Part shown: in pieces, positions 9,555 through 18,053 of the stretch
How positions within the stretch are numbered: position 1 is the stretch's first letter
Layout of the letters: every line of letters begins with the position of its first letter
DNA from: Amycolatopsis xylanica
Lineage (GTDB): Bacteria > Actinomycetota > Actinomycetes > Mycobacteriales > Pseudonocardiaceae
Reading direction: 5' to 3'
Length of the DNA stretch: 64,000 bases
Assembly (NCBI RefSeq): GCF_900107045.1
Contig: NZ_FNON01000002.1
Coordinates: 186,001-250,000 of the forward strand
The notes under the pieces: model-generated
Databases searched by the model: none
What the model saw: the letters and a program-made list of their open reading frames with translations, nothing else
What the model was told of the DNA's origin: nothing
Made by a program: the position numbers and the translations under genes

Positions 9555-10725
9555 GGAAATCTCGCTCTTTCCACAGTGGACTGACGACGAGCACGGCGAC
9601 GAACTGCAGTGGCGCCATGATCCACATGGTCGGCCGCACGCCGAGCCACTCCCCCAGCACACCGCCGAGCAGCGCGCCCAGCGCGATGCCGCCATAGCTG
9701 AGCGTCGCGATGCTCGTGGTGATCCGGCCGAACAGCTCCGGCGGGCAGTACCGCTGCCGGAAGGTCACCGTGAGGATGTTGGACACCAGCAGTCCCATGT
9801 TGATCGCGATACCGGCGATCACGAAGGTCACGAGCCCGAACGGCCCGATGAGCAACAGCAGCGCGGCGACGGCCTCGGCAAGCAGGAACGCACGCGCGGT
9901 GCCGATCCGGGCGCTGATCCTGCCCGCGATCCCCGCGCCCGCCACCCCGCCGAGCGCCGACACGGCCAGCGCCAGACCGACCAGTCCGGGACTCAGGCCG
10001 AGGTCACGGCTCAAGAACACGATCTGGATCGCCTGATACCCCTCGAGCGCGACGTTCGAGATGGCCGCGAATACCGCCAGCCGCCGCAAATACGGGTCGC
10101 GTGCCAGGAACCGCACGCCGTCCGCGATCTCGGCCCGCAGCCGCCGTTCGCTCCTTTTCGGACGGTCTTCCTCCGTCTTGACGAACCGCAGCAACAACGC
10201 GGAGACGCCGAAGCTCACCGCGTCGGCGAGCAGCCCGGCGGCCGCGCCGAAGGCCTGCGCCAGCGCGCCACCGAGGCCGGGGCCCGCGACCTGCACGGCC
10301 GATTCACTGCCCTGCAGCCGGGCATTGGCGCCGAGCAACTGTCCATCGTGGACGATCAGCGGCACGTAGGCCCGGTACGCGGTCGTGAAGAAGACCTTCG
10401 TCACCCCGCCGAGCAGCGCGACCACCAGCAGCTGGGCCACGGTGAGCACACCGAACCAGGCCGCGACCGGGATACTGACGAACAAGACCATCGAGATCAC
10501 GTTGCAGGCCAACATGATCGGCCGCTTCCGCGACCGGTCCACCAACGCTCCGGCGGGCAGTCCGATGAGGAACCACGGCAGCCAGGCGACCGCCGACAGC
10601 AGGCCGACCGTGAAGGTGTCCGCATGCAAGGTGACCACAGCGACCAGCGGCAGCGCGACGGCCGCGACATTGCTTCCGAGCAGGCTGATCGTCTCGCCGG
10701 CCCACAGCAGCCGGAAGTCCCTCAT
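9505..10725 (-). CDS. MFS transporter, drug-efflux type
   Basis: A 406-residue major facilitator with about 12 hydrophobic segments, the family A-like motif GALVDRSRKRP after helix 2, and a short basic cytoplasmic loop (KTEEDRPKRSERR) at mid-protein. It resembles MFS_3/enterobactin-exporter-like efflux proteins; the substrate cannot be read from sequence. Its ATG overlaps the stop of the upstream ArsR-type regulator (ATGA), so regulator and transporter are coupled, which suggests the regulator senses a transporter substrate. Confidence 0.9.
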   Translation of the reverse strand: MRDFRLLWAGETISLLGSNVAAVALPLVAVVTLHADTFTVGLLSAVAWLPWFLIGLPAGALVDRSRKRPIMLACNVISMVLFVSIPVAAWFGVLTVAQLLVVALLGGVTKVFFTTAYRAYVPLIVHDGQLLGANARLQGSESAVQVAGPGLGGALAQAFGAAAGLLADAVSFGVSALLLRFVKTEEDRPKRSERRLRAEIADGVRFLARDPYLRRLAVFAAISNVALEGYQAIQIVFLSRDLGLSPGLVGLALAVSALGGVAGAGIAGRISARIGTARAFLLAEAVAALLLLIGPFGLVTFVIAGIAINMGLLVSNILTVTFRQRYCPPELFGRITTSIATLSYGGIALGALLGGVLGEWLGVRPTMWIMAPLQFVAVLVVSPLWKERDFPNKSAGHPPHHLQPQP

Positions 10726-11285
10726 GGCTTGCCGGGCATGCCGCGCGCGAACAGGAAGACGGGTTCTCGCTCCTGGCCGTCATCGGGGAGTTCGCGGTTG
10801 GCCCAGCCGCTGATCAGCGCGGTGATCTGGTCCTTGATCTCGCCGAGTTCCGCCGGGGTGAGCCAGGCCCAGGCATTCGAGTCGAACGAGGCCTCTTCCC
10901 ACTCGGGCGCGTAGCTCTGCCAGTTGGCGAGCCAGGCGCGCGCGATCGCGACCTGGTGCTCGAGGGCCAGCGACTCCGCCGCCTCACCGACCGGGTCGTC
11001 GCGGAAGTCGCTGACGGACCATTTGAACCCGTCGGACGTGCGACGCCACCAGCGTTCGCGCCGATCACGGGCGAGCTCGGGCGCCTCCTCGACCAGCTCG
11101 CTCGCGGCGAGCATCTTGAGGTGATGGCTGATGTTGCCGACCGCCTGACCGGTCTTCTCGGCGAGTGCGCTGACGGTCGACGGGCCGTTGACCTTGAGCA
11201 CGTCGAGCAGCCGCCTGCGCAGCGGATGCGACATCGCGGCCAGCACCTTGGAGTCGTGGATCTCACGGATCCCGCGTTCGGTCAT
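10722..11285 (-). CDS. ArsR-family winged-helix regulator
   Basis: A 187-residue transcription factor with an N-terminal wHTH: KVLAAMSHPLRRRLLDVL, then STVSALAEKTGQAVGNISHHLKML, the HTH_20 pattern. A helical C-terminal region of unknown ligand follows. No metal-binding Cys motif is seen, so metal sensing is unlikely. The start is the ATG at 11285; the frame is open upstream but crosses the divergent promoter. It is coupled to the MFS gene and probably autoregulated through the inverted repeat just upstream. Confidence 0.9.
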   Translation of the reverse strand: MTERGIREIHDSKVLAAMSHPLRRRLLDVLKVNGPSTVSALAEKTGQAVGNISHHLKMLAASELVEEAPELARDRRERWWRRTSDGFKWSVSDFRDDPVGEAAESLALEHQVAIARAWLANWQSYAPEWEEASFDSNAWAWLTPAELGEIKDQITALISGWANRELPDDGQEREPVFLFARGMPGKP

Positions 11286-11296
11286 GGCCGCCAACG

Positions 11297-11326
11297 TACA
11301 AGAGTTCTTGTGCAATGTCTCTTGTA
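11297..11326. promoter_or_regulatory. Candidate operator for the ArsR-type regulator
   Basis: TACAAGAG and CTCTTGTA form an inverted repeat, and inside it ACAAGAGTTCTTGT is a perfect 14-bp palindrome. It is markedly AT-rich for this genome and lies 12 bp upstream of the regulator ATG, in the divergent gap with the GlsB-like gene. Binding by the adjacent regulator is inferred. Confidence 0.6.
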
Positions 11327-11349
11327 TTTTCACGGAGTATCCTGCGCGC

Positions 11350-11643
11350 ATGGGTTTCTTCTCGTGGGTGATCTTCGGAGCGCTGGCAGGCTGGGTCGCG
11401 AACCTCGCGGTCGGCGGTCCCGACCGGCACCGTTCCGGCTGCCTGGTCAACATCGCGGTCGGCATCGTCGGCGCCGCGCTCGGCGGCCTGATCTACCGCG
11501 GGATCACCGGTGAGCGCGAGACGCTGGGCTTCGACCTGCCGAGCTTCGGCGTCGCCGTGCTCGGGTCGGTCGTGCTGCTGCTGATCCTGCGGGCGATCTC
11601 CAGCGCCGGGCGGCGCAGCCGCCGCTCGCGTGACCGTTTGTAA
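11350..11643 (+). CDS. GlsB/YeaQ/YmgE family small membrane protein
   Basis: A 97-residue protein with three hydrophobic segments and the family signature WVIFGALAGWVANL…CLVNIAVGIVGAALGG. These transglycosylase-associated-type proteins are general-stress membrane proteins of unknown mechanism. The C-terminus is a basic RRSRRSRDR tail. The ATG at 11350 begins exactly at the conserved MGFFSW start; the open frame upstream runs through the ArsR gene and is spurious. Confidence 0.9.
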   Translation: MGFFSWVIFGALAGWVANLAVGGPDRHRSGCLVNIAVGIVGAALGGLIYRGITGERETLGFDLPSFGVAVLGSVVLLLILRAISSAGRRSRRSRDRL

Positions 11644-11669
11644 CTTTTCTCCGACGATCAGTGATCATC

Positions 11670-11685
11670 AGTCGCCGAGGCGACT
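11670..11685. terminator. Short hairpin between convergent genes
   Basis: AGTCGCC-GA-GGCGACT is a perfect 7-bp stem between the GlsB-like gene and the convergent 73-residue gene. It has no U tract on either side, so terminator activity is only suggested. Confidence 0.35.
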
Positions 11686-11905
11686 AAAGTAGGTCCACTG
11701 GGTTCCAAGGCACCGGCCGGACGCGTGCGTCGTCGGGGGACGCATGCGTCCGGTCGGCTCGTCCGGCACGTTTGACCACTTCAACGGCGAAATCCAGGTC
11801 GAAAAAAACCGGCAGCGCGGCCAGCGGCGTGTCCACGATGTCCTGTCGCCACGCCTCCAGGCACGCGGCGAGAGGCGCGCCGTACCGCTGGGCGATGGCT
11901 GACAT
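11684..11905 (-). CDS. Small hypothetical protein (73 aa)
   Basis: The frame starts MSAIAQRYGAPLAACLEAW and is preceded by GGAGGGG at good spacing, which supports translation. The product has an amphipathic, partly acidic first half (VDTPLAALPVFFDLDFAVEVV) and a basic, Pro-rich end. I recognise no domain. It lies between the convergent GlsB-like gene and the divergent psd. A chance ORF cannot be excluded. Confidence 0.5.
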   Translation of the reverse strand: MSAIAQRYGAPLAACLEAWRQDIVDTPLAALPVFFDLDFAVEVVKRAGRADRTHASPDDARVRPVPWNPVDLL

Positions 11906-12069
11906 GGGATGACCCCTCCACTGACTTCGACTACCCTCTGTTATCGCGGAACTCGACGGTCCGTTACTCGGGCCTCCCGGTAACCACCCACGCCGGGGAT
12001 GTGACCCGCGCCGCCCGGTAGCGTGGTGCCGCCCCATCCCACTCCACACGTCTGCGGGGAACCGACCAG

Positions 12070-12771
12070 ATGAGCTCCGGCAATCCGCTCACCCATGCCG
12101 TCCAGTTGGCGCGCGAGACCATCCCGCCGATGCACCCGGCAGGCCGCCCGTTCGTGCTCGGCGGCATCGCGGGCACGCTGGTGCTGCGCAGGTTCTCCAA
12201 GCGCCTCGGCGTCGTCGGCGCGCTGGCCACGGCCGCGACCGCCGCGTTCTTCCGCGAGCCCAAGCGCGTGCCGCCCGCCAGGACCGACCTCGCGATCGCG
12301 TCCGCCGACGGCCTGGTGTCCCTCATCGAAGAAGCCACCCCGCCGCCCGAGCTGGGCCTGCCGGCCGAGCCGCGGCTGCGCGTGAGCGTCTTCCTGTCCG
12401 TCTTCGACGTCCACGTGCAGCGGATCCCCGCCACCGGCGTCATCGAGAAGGTGGCATACCGGCCCGGCAAGTTCCTGTCCGCCGACCTCGACAAGGCCAG
12501 CGACGACAACGAACGCAACTCCGTGCTCATGCGCACGTCCGACGGCCACGAGCTCGTCGTCGTGCAGATCGCCGGACTGGTCGCGCGGCGCATCGTCTGC
12601 GAGATCGCCGACGGCGACAAGGTCGACGCGGGCGCCACCTACGGCCTGATCCGGTTCGGCTCGCGGGTCGACCTGTACCTGCCGCCGGGCAGCAAGCTGC
12701 TGGTCCGCAAGGGCCAGCGCACCATCGGCGGCGAGACCCCCATCGCTGAACTGCCCACCTTGGAGGGCTGA
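12070..12771 (+). CDS. psd: Phosphatidylserine decarboxylase proenzyme
   Basis: Psd converts phosphatidylserine to phosphatidylethanolamine using a self-generated pyruvoyl group. The 233-residue protein has the short-type layout: an N-terminal hydrophobic segment, FFREPKRVPP, the SADGLV strand, VFLSVFDVHVQRIPATG, and near the end FGSRVDLYLP, in which the Gly-Ser pair is the self-cleavage site. The stop shares one base with the start of pssA (TGATG), so the enzyme making its substrate is translated next. The pair mirrors Rv0437c-Rv0436c of M. tuberculosis. Confidence 0.95.
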   Translation: MSSGNPLTHAVQLARETIPPMHPAGRPFVLGGIAGTLVLRRFSKRLGVVGALATAATAAFFREPKRVPPARTDLAIASADGLVSLIEEATPPPELGLPAEPRLRVSVFLSVFDVHVQRIPATGVIEKVAYRPGKFLSADLDKASDDNERNSVLMRTSDGHELVVVQIAGLVARRIVCEIADGDKVDAGATYGLIRFGSRVDLYLPPGSKLLVRKGQRTIGGETPIAELPTLEG

Positions 12772-13730
12772 TGGTCCGCGTGCCCAGCACGCCGGGTATC
12801 CGGCTGCTGCCGAACGCCATCACCGTGCTCGCGCTGTGCGCCGGGCTTTCGGCCGTGCAGTTCGCGTTGCTCGGGAACTACTCGATGGCGCTCGCGTCGA
12901 TCGGCATCGCCGCGGTGCTCGACAGCCTCGACGGCCGGATCGCGCGGCTGCTCGACGCGACGTCCAAGATGGGCGCCGAGCTGGACTCGCTGGCCGACGC
13001 GATCTCTTTCGGTGTCGCGCCCGCGCTGGTGCTCTACGTGTGGCACGCCGAAGGTGTCCGCATCGGCTGGGTCGCCTCGCTGGTGTTCGCCGTGTGCATG
13101 ATCCTGCGGCTGGCGCGGTTCAACACGCTGCTCGACGTCGAGCAGCCGCCGTACGCGTCGGAGTTCTTCGTCGGCGTCCCGGCGCCCGCCGGTGGCCTGC
13201 TGGCGCTGATGCCGGTGATCCTGTGGCTGGAGTTCGGTGAGGGCTTCTGGTCGGTGCAGTGGGTGGTCTGGATCTGGGCGGTGGCCGTCGCGGCGCTGCT
13301 GATCAGCCGGATCCCGACACTGTCGCTCAAGACCATCAAGGCGCCGCCGAAGGCCATCGCGCCGCTGCTGGTGGGTGTCTGCTTCCTCGGCACGATGATC
13401 TTCCTGTTCCCGCTGATCGCGCTGGCGGTCGCGATGACGCTGTACCTCGCGCACATCCCGTACGCGGTCTACCGGCACCGCTGGCTGGCCGCGCACCCCG
13501 AGGCGTGGGCCGTGCCCGCGAGCGAGCGCCGGGCGATCCGGCGCCGCAGCGGTCAGCGTCGTCTCGGCCTGCGCCCGCCGCTGCGGCGCCGGGTGGCCGG
13601 CGCGGCGATGCGCTCGCTGCGGATCCCGCCGCGCAACGGCGAGCACGTCGCCCGCGCGCCGCGGAACCTCAACGGCGGCCAGCGCCGCCGCAGCTGGCGG
13701 CGCATCGGCCTGCGCCAGCGCGACAAGTAA
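12771..13730 (+). CDS. pssA: CDP-diacylglycerol-serine O-phosphatidyltransferase
   Basis: PssA makes phosphatidylserine from CDP-diacylglycerol and serine in the membrane. The CDP-alcohol phosphotransferase signature is intact: DSLDGRIARLLDATSKMGAE followed by LDSLADA (D-G-x2-A-R-x8-G-x3-D-x3-D). About eight hydrophobic segments fill the first 240 residues. The last ~70 residues are a strongly basic, Arg-rich extension (RRAIRRRSGQRR…RRRSWRRIGLRQRDK) beyond the usual core, probably cytoplasmic. It follows psd with a one-base overlap. Confidence 0.96.
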   Translation: MVRVPSTPGIRLLPNAITVLALCAGLSAVQFALLGNYSMALASIGIAAVLDSLDGRIARLLDATSKMGAELDSLADAISFGVAPALVLYVWHAEGVRIGWVASLVFAVCMILRLARFNTLLDVEQPPYASEFFVGVPAPAGGLLALMPVILWLEFGEGFWSVQWVVWIWAVAVAALLISRIPTLSLKTIKAPPKAIAPLLVGVCFLGTMIFLFPLIALAVAMTLYLAHIPYAVYRHRWLAAHPEAWAVPASERRAIRRRSGQRRLGLRPPLRRRVAGAAMRSLRIPPRNGEHVARAPRNLNGGQRRRSWRRIGLRQRDK

Positions 13731-13732
13731 TC

Positions 13733-13791
13733 CGGGATAAAGCGGGCTTTATCCCGGACGCTTTTCCCGGGATAAAGCCCGCTTTATCCCG
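13733..13791. repeat. Palindromic intergenic repeat, family B copy 1
   Basis: Two arms built on GGGATAAAGCGGGCTTTATCCC face each other across a short spacer (acgcttttc), so both the whole element and each arm can fold. Related elements are at 16087, 24664 and 28917. Unlike most of the others, this copy lies between two genes on the same strand (pssA and the ATPase), where it could terminate pssA transcription. Confidence 0.75.
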
Positions 13792-13810
13792 TCCCGACTA
13801 GGGTGGCGCT

Positions 13811-16081
13811 GTGAGCGCACCCCAGATCACGCTGACCGCCCGCCACAACCCGTCCGTGCTCGACTCCCGTCGCGGTGTCGTCCGGCTGCATCCCGAGGTG
13901 CTCGACGCGCTGGGCCTGCGCGAGTGGGACGCGGTGCGCCTCACCGGCGCCCGCGTCAGCGCCGCGCTGGCCGCGCCGTCCGACGACACCGGGGTGCCGG
14001 GGATCGTGCTGCTGGACGACATCACGATGTCCAACCTCGGTGTGGCCGAAGGCGCCGAGCTGGTGATCACCCCCGCCGAAGTGCAGGCGGCGCGCACGGT
14101 CACCGTCTCCGGCTCGCGGCTGGCGAGCGCCTCGCTCTCGCCGAGCACGCTGCGGCTGGCGCTGATCGGCAAGGTGCTGACCGTCGGCGACGCGGTTTCC
14201 CTGCTGCCGCAAGACCTCACTCCGGTGCCCGGCTCGGACGTGTCCGCGGTGCGCGGGCAGCTGTCGCGGATGATCGGGATGACCTGGACCAACGAGCTGC
14301 TGACGGTCACCGCGACCGACCCTGGCGGCCCGGTCGCGGTCGGACCGTCCACAGTGGTCAGCTGGCGTGACGGCGCGCGCACCGGCGACACCCCGGCGCC
14401 CGCCCGCACCGGGACGACCGTGGTCCGCACGACCCAGCGCGTGTCGACCGACGACTTCATCGACGCCGAGATCGTCGAAGAGGAAAGCATCGAGGAACTC
14501 GCCGAGTCCGTGCCGCCGCTGGCCGACCTCGCGGGTGCGGAGTCCGCGGCCCGCAAGCTGAGCGAATGGTTCGACCTGGCGTTCCACCGCCCGGAACTGC
14601 TCGCGAAACTCGGCACGAGCGGCCGCCTGGGTGTGCTCCTGTCCGGCCCGGAAGGTGTCGGCAAGTCGACATTGGTCCGCGCGGTCGCGAAGTCCGAGAA
14701 CGTCCGCGTGGTCTCGCTGGCCGCCCCGAGCATCGCCGTGCTGGAGCCGAACGCCGCGGCCGGTCGTATCGGCGACGCGATCGGCCGCGCCACCAACGGC
14801 GAGGGGCCCGCGGTACTACTGATCACCGACATCGACGCGCTGCTGCCGTCCAACCAGCCACCGCCGCTGGCGACCGTCGTACTCGACGAGCTGCAGAAGG
14901 CGTTGGGGCGCAAGGACTTCGCGCTGGTCGCGACCACGGCCAAGGCCGAGTCGGTCGACCCGCGCCTGCGCGGCGCCGACCTGCTCGACCGCGAGCTGGG
15001 GCTGCCGCTCCCCGACGCCAAGGTCCGTACGGAGCTGCTGCGCATCCTCCTGCGCGACGTCCCGCTGGAGCCGGGCACCGACGTCGGCGTGCTCGCCGAG
15101 AAGACGCCCGGCTTCGTCGTCGCGGACCTCGTGGCCTTGCGCCGCGACGCCGCACTCCGGGCGGCCCTGCGTCAGCGTGACGTCGAAGAGCCGCGCATCG
15201 CCCAGCAGGACTTGCTCGACGCGCTGGCCACCGTCCGCCCGATTTCGATGTCCACTTCGGACACTCTGGCCACCGGCGGCCTGACCCTCGACGACGTCGG
15301 CGACATGACCGAGGTCAAGCAGTCGCTGACCGAAGCCGTCCTCTGGCCACTGCGCTACCCGGACTCGTTCGCCCGCCTGGGCGTCGACCCGCCCCGCGGC
15401 GTCCTTCTTTACGGCCCGCCCGGTGGCGGCAAGACCTACCTCGTCCGTGCGCTGGCGGGCACGGGCGCGCTGAACGTCTTCGCGGTCAAAGGCGCCGAGC
15501 TGATGGACAAGTGGGTCGGTGAGTCGGAGCGCGCGGTCCGAGAGCTCTTCCGCCGCGCCGCCGAGGCCGCCCCATCCCTGATCTTCCTCGACGAGATCGA
15601 CGCGCTCGCGCCCCGCCGTGGCCAGTCCTCGGACTCGGGCGTCTCCGACCGTGTCGTCGCGGCCCTGCTCACCGAGCTCGACGGCGTCGAGCCGATGCGT
15701 GAGGTCGTGGTGCTCGGCGCGACCAACCGCCCCGAGCTGGTCGATCCGGCGCTGCTGCGCCCAGGCCGCTTGGAGCGCCTCGTCTACGTCCCGCCGCCAG
15801 ACGCCGAAGCCCGCGCGGCCATCCTGCGCGCGAGTTCGAAGAACACCCCGCTGGCGTCCGATGTGGACCTCGACGAGGTCGCGTCCACTTTGGACCGCTA
15901 CTCGGCCGCGGACTGCGCCGCCCTGATCCGCGAGGCCGCCTTGACCGCCATGCGCGAGTCGCTGGAGGCCGCCGAGGTCACCGCCGCCCACCTGGCCAAG
16001 GCCCGCGACGCGGTCCGCCCCTCGCTCGACCCGGCACAGCTGGCATCACTCGAGGCCTACGCCAAGAACCGCGCCGAGTAG
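13811..16081 (+). CDS. Cdc48/p97-like double AAA+ ATPase
   Basis: A 756-residue protein. An N-terminal domain like that of Cdc48 (residues 1 to ~170, LTARHNPSVLDSRRGVVRLHP…) is followed by two AAA modules. D1 has Walker A GPEGVGKST near residue 278, but its Walker B is LLITDIDALLP, with D-I-D where D-E is expected, so D1 may bind but hydrolyse poorly. D2 is canonical: GPPGGGKTYL near 535, LIFLDEIDALAPRRG, and ATNRPELVDPALLRPGR. It probably unfolds or disassembles protein complexes. The start is a GTG at 13811. M. tuberculosis Rv0435c occupies the same place next to pssA. Confidence 0.93.
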   Translation: MSAPQITLTARHNPSVLDSRRGVVRLHPEVLDALGLREWDAVRLTGARVSAALAAPSDDTGVPGIVLLDDITMSNLGVAEGAELVITPAEVQAARTVTVSGSRLASASLSPSTLRLALIGKVLTVGDAVSLLPQDLTPVPGSDVSAVRGQLSRMIGMTWTNELLTVTATDPGGPVAVGPSTVVSWRDGARTGDTPAPARTGTTVVRTTQRVSTDDFIDAEIVEEESIEELAESVPPLADLAGAESAARKLSEWFDLAFHRPELLAKLGTSGRLGVLLSGPEGVGKSTLVRAVAKSENVRVVSLAAPSIAVLEPNAAAGRIGDAIGRATNGEGPAVLLITDIDALLPSNQPPPLATVVLDELQKALGRKDFALVATTAKAESVDPRLRGADLLDRELGLPLPDAKVRTELLRILLRDVPLEPGTDVGVLAEKTPGFVVADLVALRRDAALRAALRQRDVEEPRIAQQDLLDALATVRPISMSTSDTLATGGLTLDDVGDMTEVKQSLTEAVLWPLRYPDSFARLGVDPPRGVLLYGPPGGGKTYLVRALAGTGALNVFAVKGAELMDKWVGESERAVRELFRRAAEAAPSLIFLDEIDALAPRRGQSSDSGVSDRVVAALLTELDGVEPMREVVVLGATNRPELVDPALLRPGRLERLVYVPPPDAEARAAILRASSKNTPLASDVDLDEVASTLDRYSAADCAALIREAALTAMRESLEAAEVTAAHLAKARDAVRPSLDPAQLASLEAYAKNRAE

Positions 16082-16086
16082 CGGAC

Positions 16087-16151
16087 GGGATAAAGCGGGC
16101 TTTACTCCGCGTCGCGCTTCGCGCTCACGGAGTAAAGCCCGCTTTATCCGG
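16087..16151. repeat. Palindromic intergenic repeat, family B copy 2
   Basis: GGGATAAAGCGGGCTTTACTCCG (16087-16109) and its near-exact inverse (16128-16151) flank a GC-rich inner sequence. It fills the gap between the convergent ATPase and LytR_C genes, as expected of a bidirectional terminator. Confidence 0.75.
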
Positions 16152-16152
16152 C

Positions 16153-16779
16153 CTACTTGCCTTTGGCGGTCTGGTAGTTGTTCGTGACGATCACGATGAC
16201 GCCGGGCGAGGACTGCTGGATGCCCTCGAACCGTGCCTCGGCACGCATGCCGAACTCGGCGGCGAGCGCCTTCGCGGCCTGCTCCTCGTCGGTGCCAGGG
16301 CGGTAGTACGCCGTGGTCGCCGGGATGATGCCGGACGAGTAGTTGCTGACCTCGGCGACGTTCCAGCCGGAGGCCTTGAAGTCCTCGGCGGCGCGGGCGG
16401 CGAGGCCGTGGATCGTGCTGTTGTTGTAGACGCGCACGGTCACCCACTTCGCGACCTGCTGCGGACCGCCGGGCTGGCCGCCAGGGGTCGGCTGGACACC
16501 GCCGGGCGCCGTGCTCGCCGGCGCGCTGGGCGAAGTCGACGGCGAAGGCGACGCGGAGGACGACGGCGGCGCGGACGAGGCCGGTGCCGACGAAGAAGGC
16601 GCGGGCGAACTGGACGCGGGCGGCGGCGGGTTCGACGACTGCGACGGCTGGGCCGTGTCGTTCGATTCACCACCCGTCAGCGCGGTCACGCCGCCGATCA
16701 CGCCCGCGATCACCGCGAGGCCGATCAGCGCCAGCCCGGCCGCCTTCAACGGCCGGGAGAGCCCGGAGAACACACTCAT
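16153..16779 (-). CDS. LytR_C-domain membrane protein (Rv0431/VirR-like)
   Basis: A 208-residue protein with one N-terminal membrane helix (about residues 14-33), a long Ser/Pro/Ala low-complexity stretch (about 40-105) and a C-terminal LytR_C domain (VTVRVYNNSTIHGLAARAAEDFKASGWNV…). The LytR_C domain is therefore outside the membrane. Place and layout match M. tuberculosis Rv0431 (VirR), linked there to envelope and vesicle properties. Its ATG overlaps the preceding DUF3263 stop (ATGA). Confidence 0.88.
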   Translation of the reverse strand: MSVFSGLSRPLKAAGLALIGLAVIAGVIGGVTALTGGESNDTAQPSQSSNPPPPASSSPAPSSSAPASSAPPSSSASPSPSTSPSAPASTAPGGVQPTPGGQPGGPQQVAKWVTVRVYNNSTIHGLAARAAEDFKASGWNVAEVSNYSSGIIPATTAYYRPGTDEEQAAKALAAEFGMRAEARFEGIQQSSPGVIVIVTNNYQTAKGK

Positions 16780-17087
16780 GGCAGTTCAATCCCCAGTCGC
16801 CGTGCCGACCTGGTGCGCTGACGCGCGGCACGCATCTTGCGCAGGCGTTTGACCAGCATCGGGTCCGCCTGCAGTGCTTCCTGCTTTTCGAGCAGCTGGT
16901 TCAAGACCTGGTAGTACCGCGTCGGCGAGAGCCCGAATTTCTCCCGGATCGCCTGTTCCTTCGCGCCCGCGTACCTGAACCACTGGCGTTCGAAGGCGAG
17001 TACCTCGACCTCGCGCGGTGAGAGACCCTCGATGGGCTCGGCCTGGCCCTCGCCGGACGAATCGGCGAGCGACTCCGCGGCGTCCAT
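16776..17087 (-). CDS. DUF3263 protein (Rv0430-like)
   Basis: A 103-residue actinobacterial protein with LSPREVEVLAFERQWFRYAGAKEQAIREKFG followed by LSPTRYYQVLNQLL, which reads like a sigma-region-4 or HTH unit, and a basic C-terminus (RLRKMRAARQRTRSARR). DNA binding is suggested by the HTH-like helices, not shown. It is coupled by a 4-bp overlap to the LytR_C gene, the pairing seen at Rv0430-Rv0431, and is divergent from def. Confidence 0.9.
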   Translation of the reverse strand: MDAAESLADSSGEGQAEPIEGLSPREVEVLAFERQWFRYAGAKEQAIREKFGLSPTRYYQVLNQLLEKQEALQADPMLVKRLRKMRAARQRTRSARRLGIELP

Positions 17088-17226
17088 CTGACTCCTCGCA
17101 ATCAGGTCCGGCGAATCCCACGATTGTCATTCCGCGGGCGCCATTGAACCACGGATCCAGGGTCCGACGTGGGGATCAACCCCGGCGCGTCATGGTCTAT
17201 CACGACGGTCTGACAAAATTGCCGCC

Positions 17227-17802
17227 GTGACCGTCCATGCCATCCGAATCGCCGGCGACCCCGTGCTGCACAACCCGACTCGGGAGATCACCGAGTTCGA
17301 CGACGCGCTGCGCACGCTCACCGAAGACATGTTCGAGACGATGTACGCCGCCGAGGGCGTCGGGCTCGCGGCCAATCAGATCGGCCTCGACCTGCGCGTG
17401 TTCGTCTACGACTGCCCTGACGACGAGGGCACCCGCCACAAGGGCGTCGTGGTGAACCCGAAGCTGGAGACCTCGGAGATCCCCGAGACCATGCCCGACC
17501 CGGACAACGACTGGGAGGGCTGCCTCTCCGCGCCCGGCGAGTCGTTCCCGACGGGCCGCGCGACCTGGGCGAAGGTGACCGGCCAGGACGTCGAGGGCAA
17601 CCAGATCGAGGTCGAGGGCACCGGCTTCTTCGCGCGCTGCCTGCAGCACGAGACCGATCACCTGGACGGGTACATCTACCTGGACCGCCTGGTCGGCCGC
17701 CACGCCCGCGAGGCCAAGCGCATGATCAAGTCCAACAAGTGGGGCGTCCCCGGCAACTCCTGGCTCCCCCCGCGCGAGCCCTCCGCCGACGACGAAGACT
17801 GA
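17227..17802 (+). CDS. def: Peptide deformylase
   Basis: Removes the formyl group from the initiator Met of nascent proteins. The 191-residue metalloenzyme has all three motifs: [19 protein letters not shown] (metal-binding Cys) and QHETDHLDG (two metal His and the catalytic Glu). The start is a GTG. Length and the extended C-terminus ([17 protein letters not shown]) match the actinobacterial type. Divergent from the DUF3263-LytR_C operon, as in M. tuberculosis. Confidence 0.97.
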   Translation: MTVHAIRIAGDPVLHNPTREITEFDDALRTLTEDMFETMYAAEGVGLAANQIGLDLRVFVYDCPDDEGTRHKGVVVNPKLETSEIPETMPDPDNDWEGCLSAPGESFPTGRATWAKVTGQDVEGNQIEVEGTGFFARCLQHETDHLDGYIYLDRLVGRHAREAKRMIKSNKWGVPGNSWLPPREPSADDED

Positions 17803-17809
17803 CCCACCC

Positions 17810-17853
17810 TCGTGAGTGGCACGGCCGGTTAGAACCGGCCGTACCACTCACGA
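17810..17853. repeat. Palindromic intergenic repeat, family A copy 2
   Basis: TCGTGAGTGGCACGGCCGGTT, an AG centre, and the inverse with one C/T difference lie just after the def stop. It has the same GGTT-AG-AACC core and GTGAG outer arm as copies 1 and 3, but a different middle of the stem. Confidence 0.75.
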
Positions 17854-17878
17854 CCCCGGCATGTGGTCGTGCCGATTG

Positions 17879-18034
17879 GCGTGTCGTCCATCCGCGTACG
17901 CGTGTCGTCCATCTGTGCACGGGTGCCGTCCATCTGCGTACGCCAGCCGAAGCCGCCGTCGCTCGGCCAGGCACCGCTTGGTCACCAACGCGCGTGCATG
18001 AACGGACGACACGCGTACCTGGATGGACGACACG
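17879..18034. repeat. 21-bp tandem repeats with inverted partners
   Basis: Three head-to-tail 21-bp units of the form GYGTGYCGTCCATCYGYGYAC start at 17879, 17900 and 17921. After about 60 bp of unrelated sequence, two partial units occur in the opposite orientation (about 18003-18034, ATGGACGACAC and GGACGACACGCGTAC). The region carries no convincing gene and is bracketed by two family A palindromes. It is too short and its units too close for a CRISPR array. Function unknown; binding sites or a folded RNA are possible. Confidence 0.65.
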
Positions 18035-18053
18035 GCACCCCGGGTCGAGGTGG

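Noticed and set aside
17879..18034. CRISPR array
   Set aside because: The 21-bp units are directly adjacent without spacers, some are inverted, and no cas genes are near.
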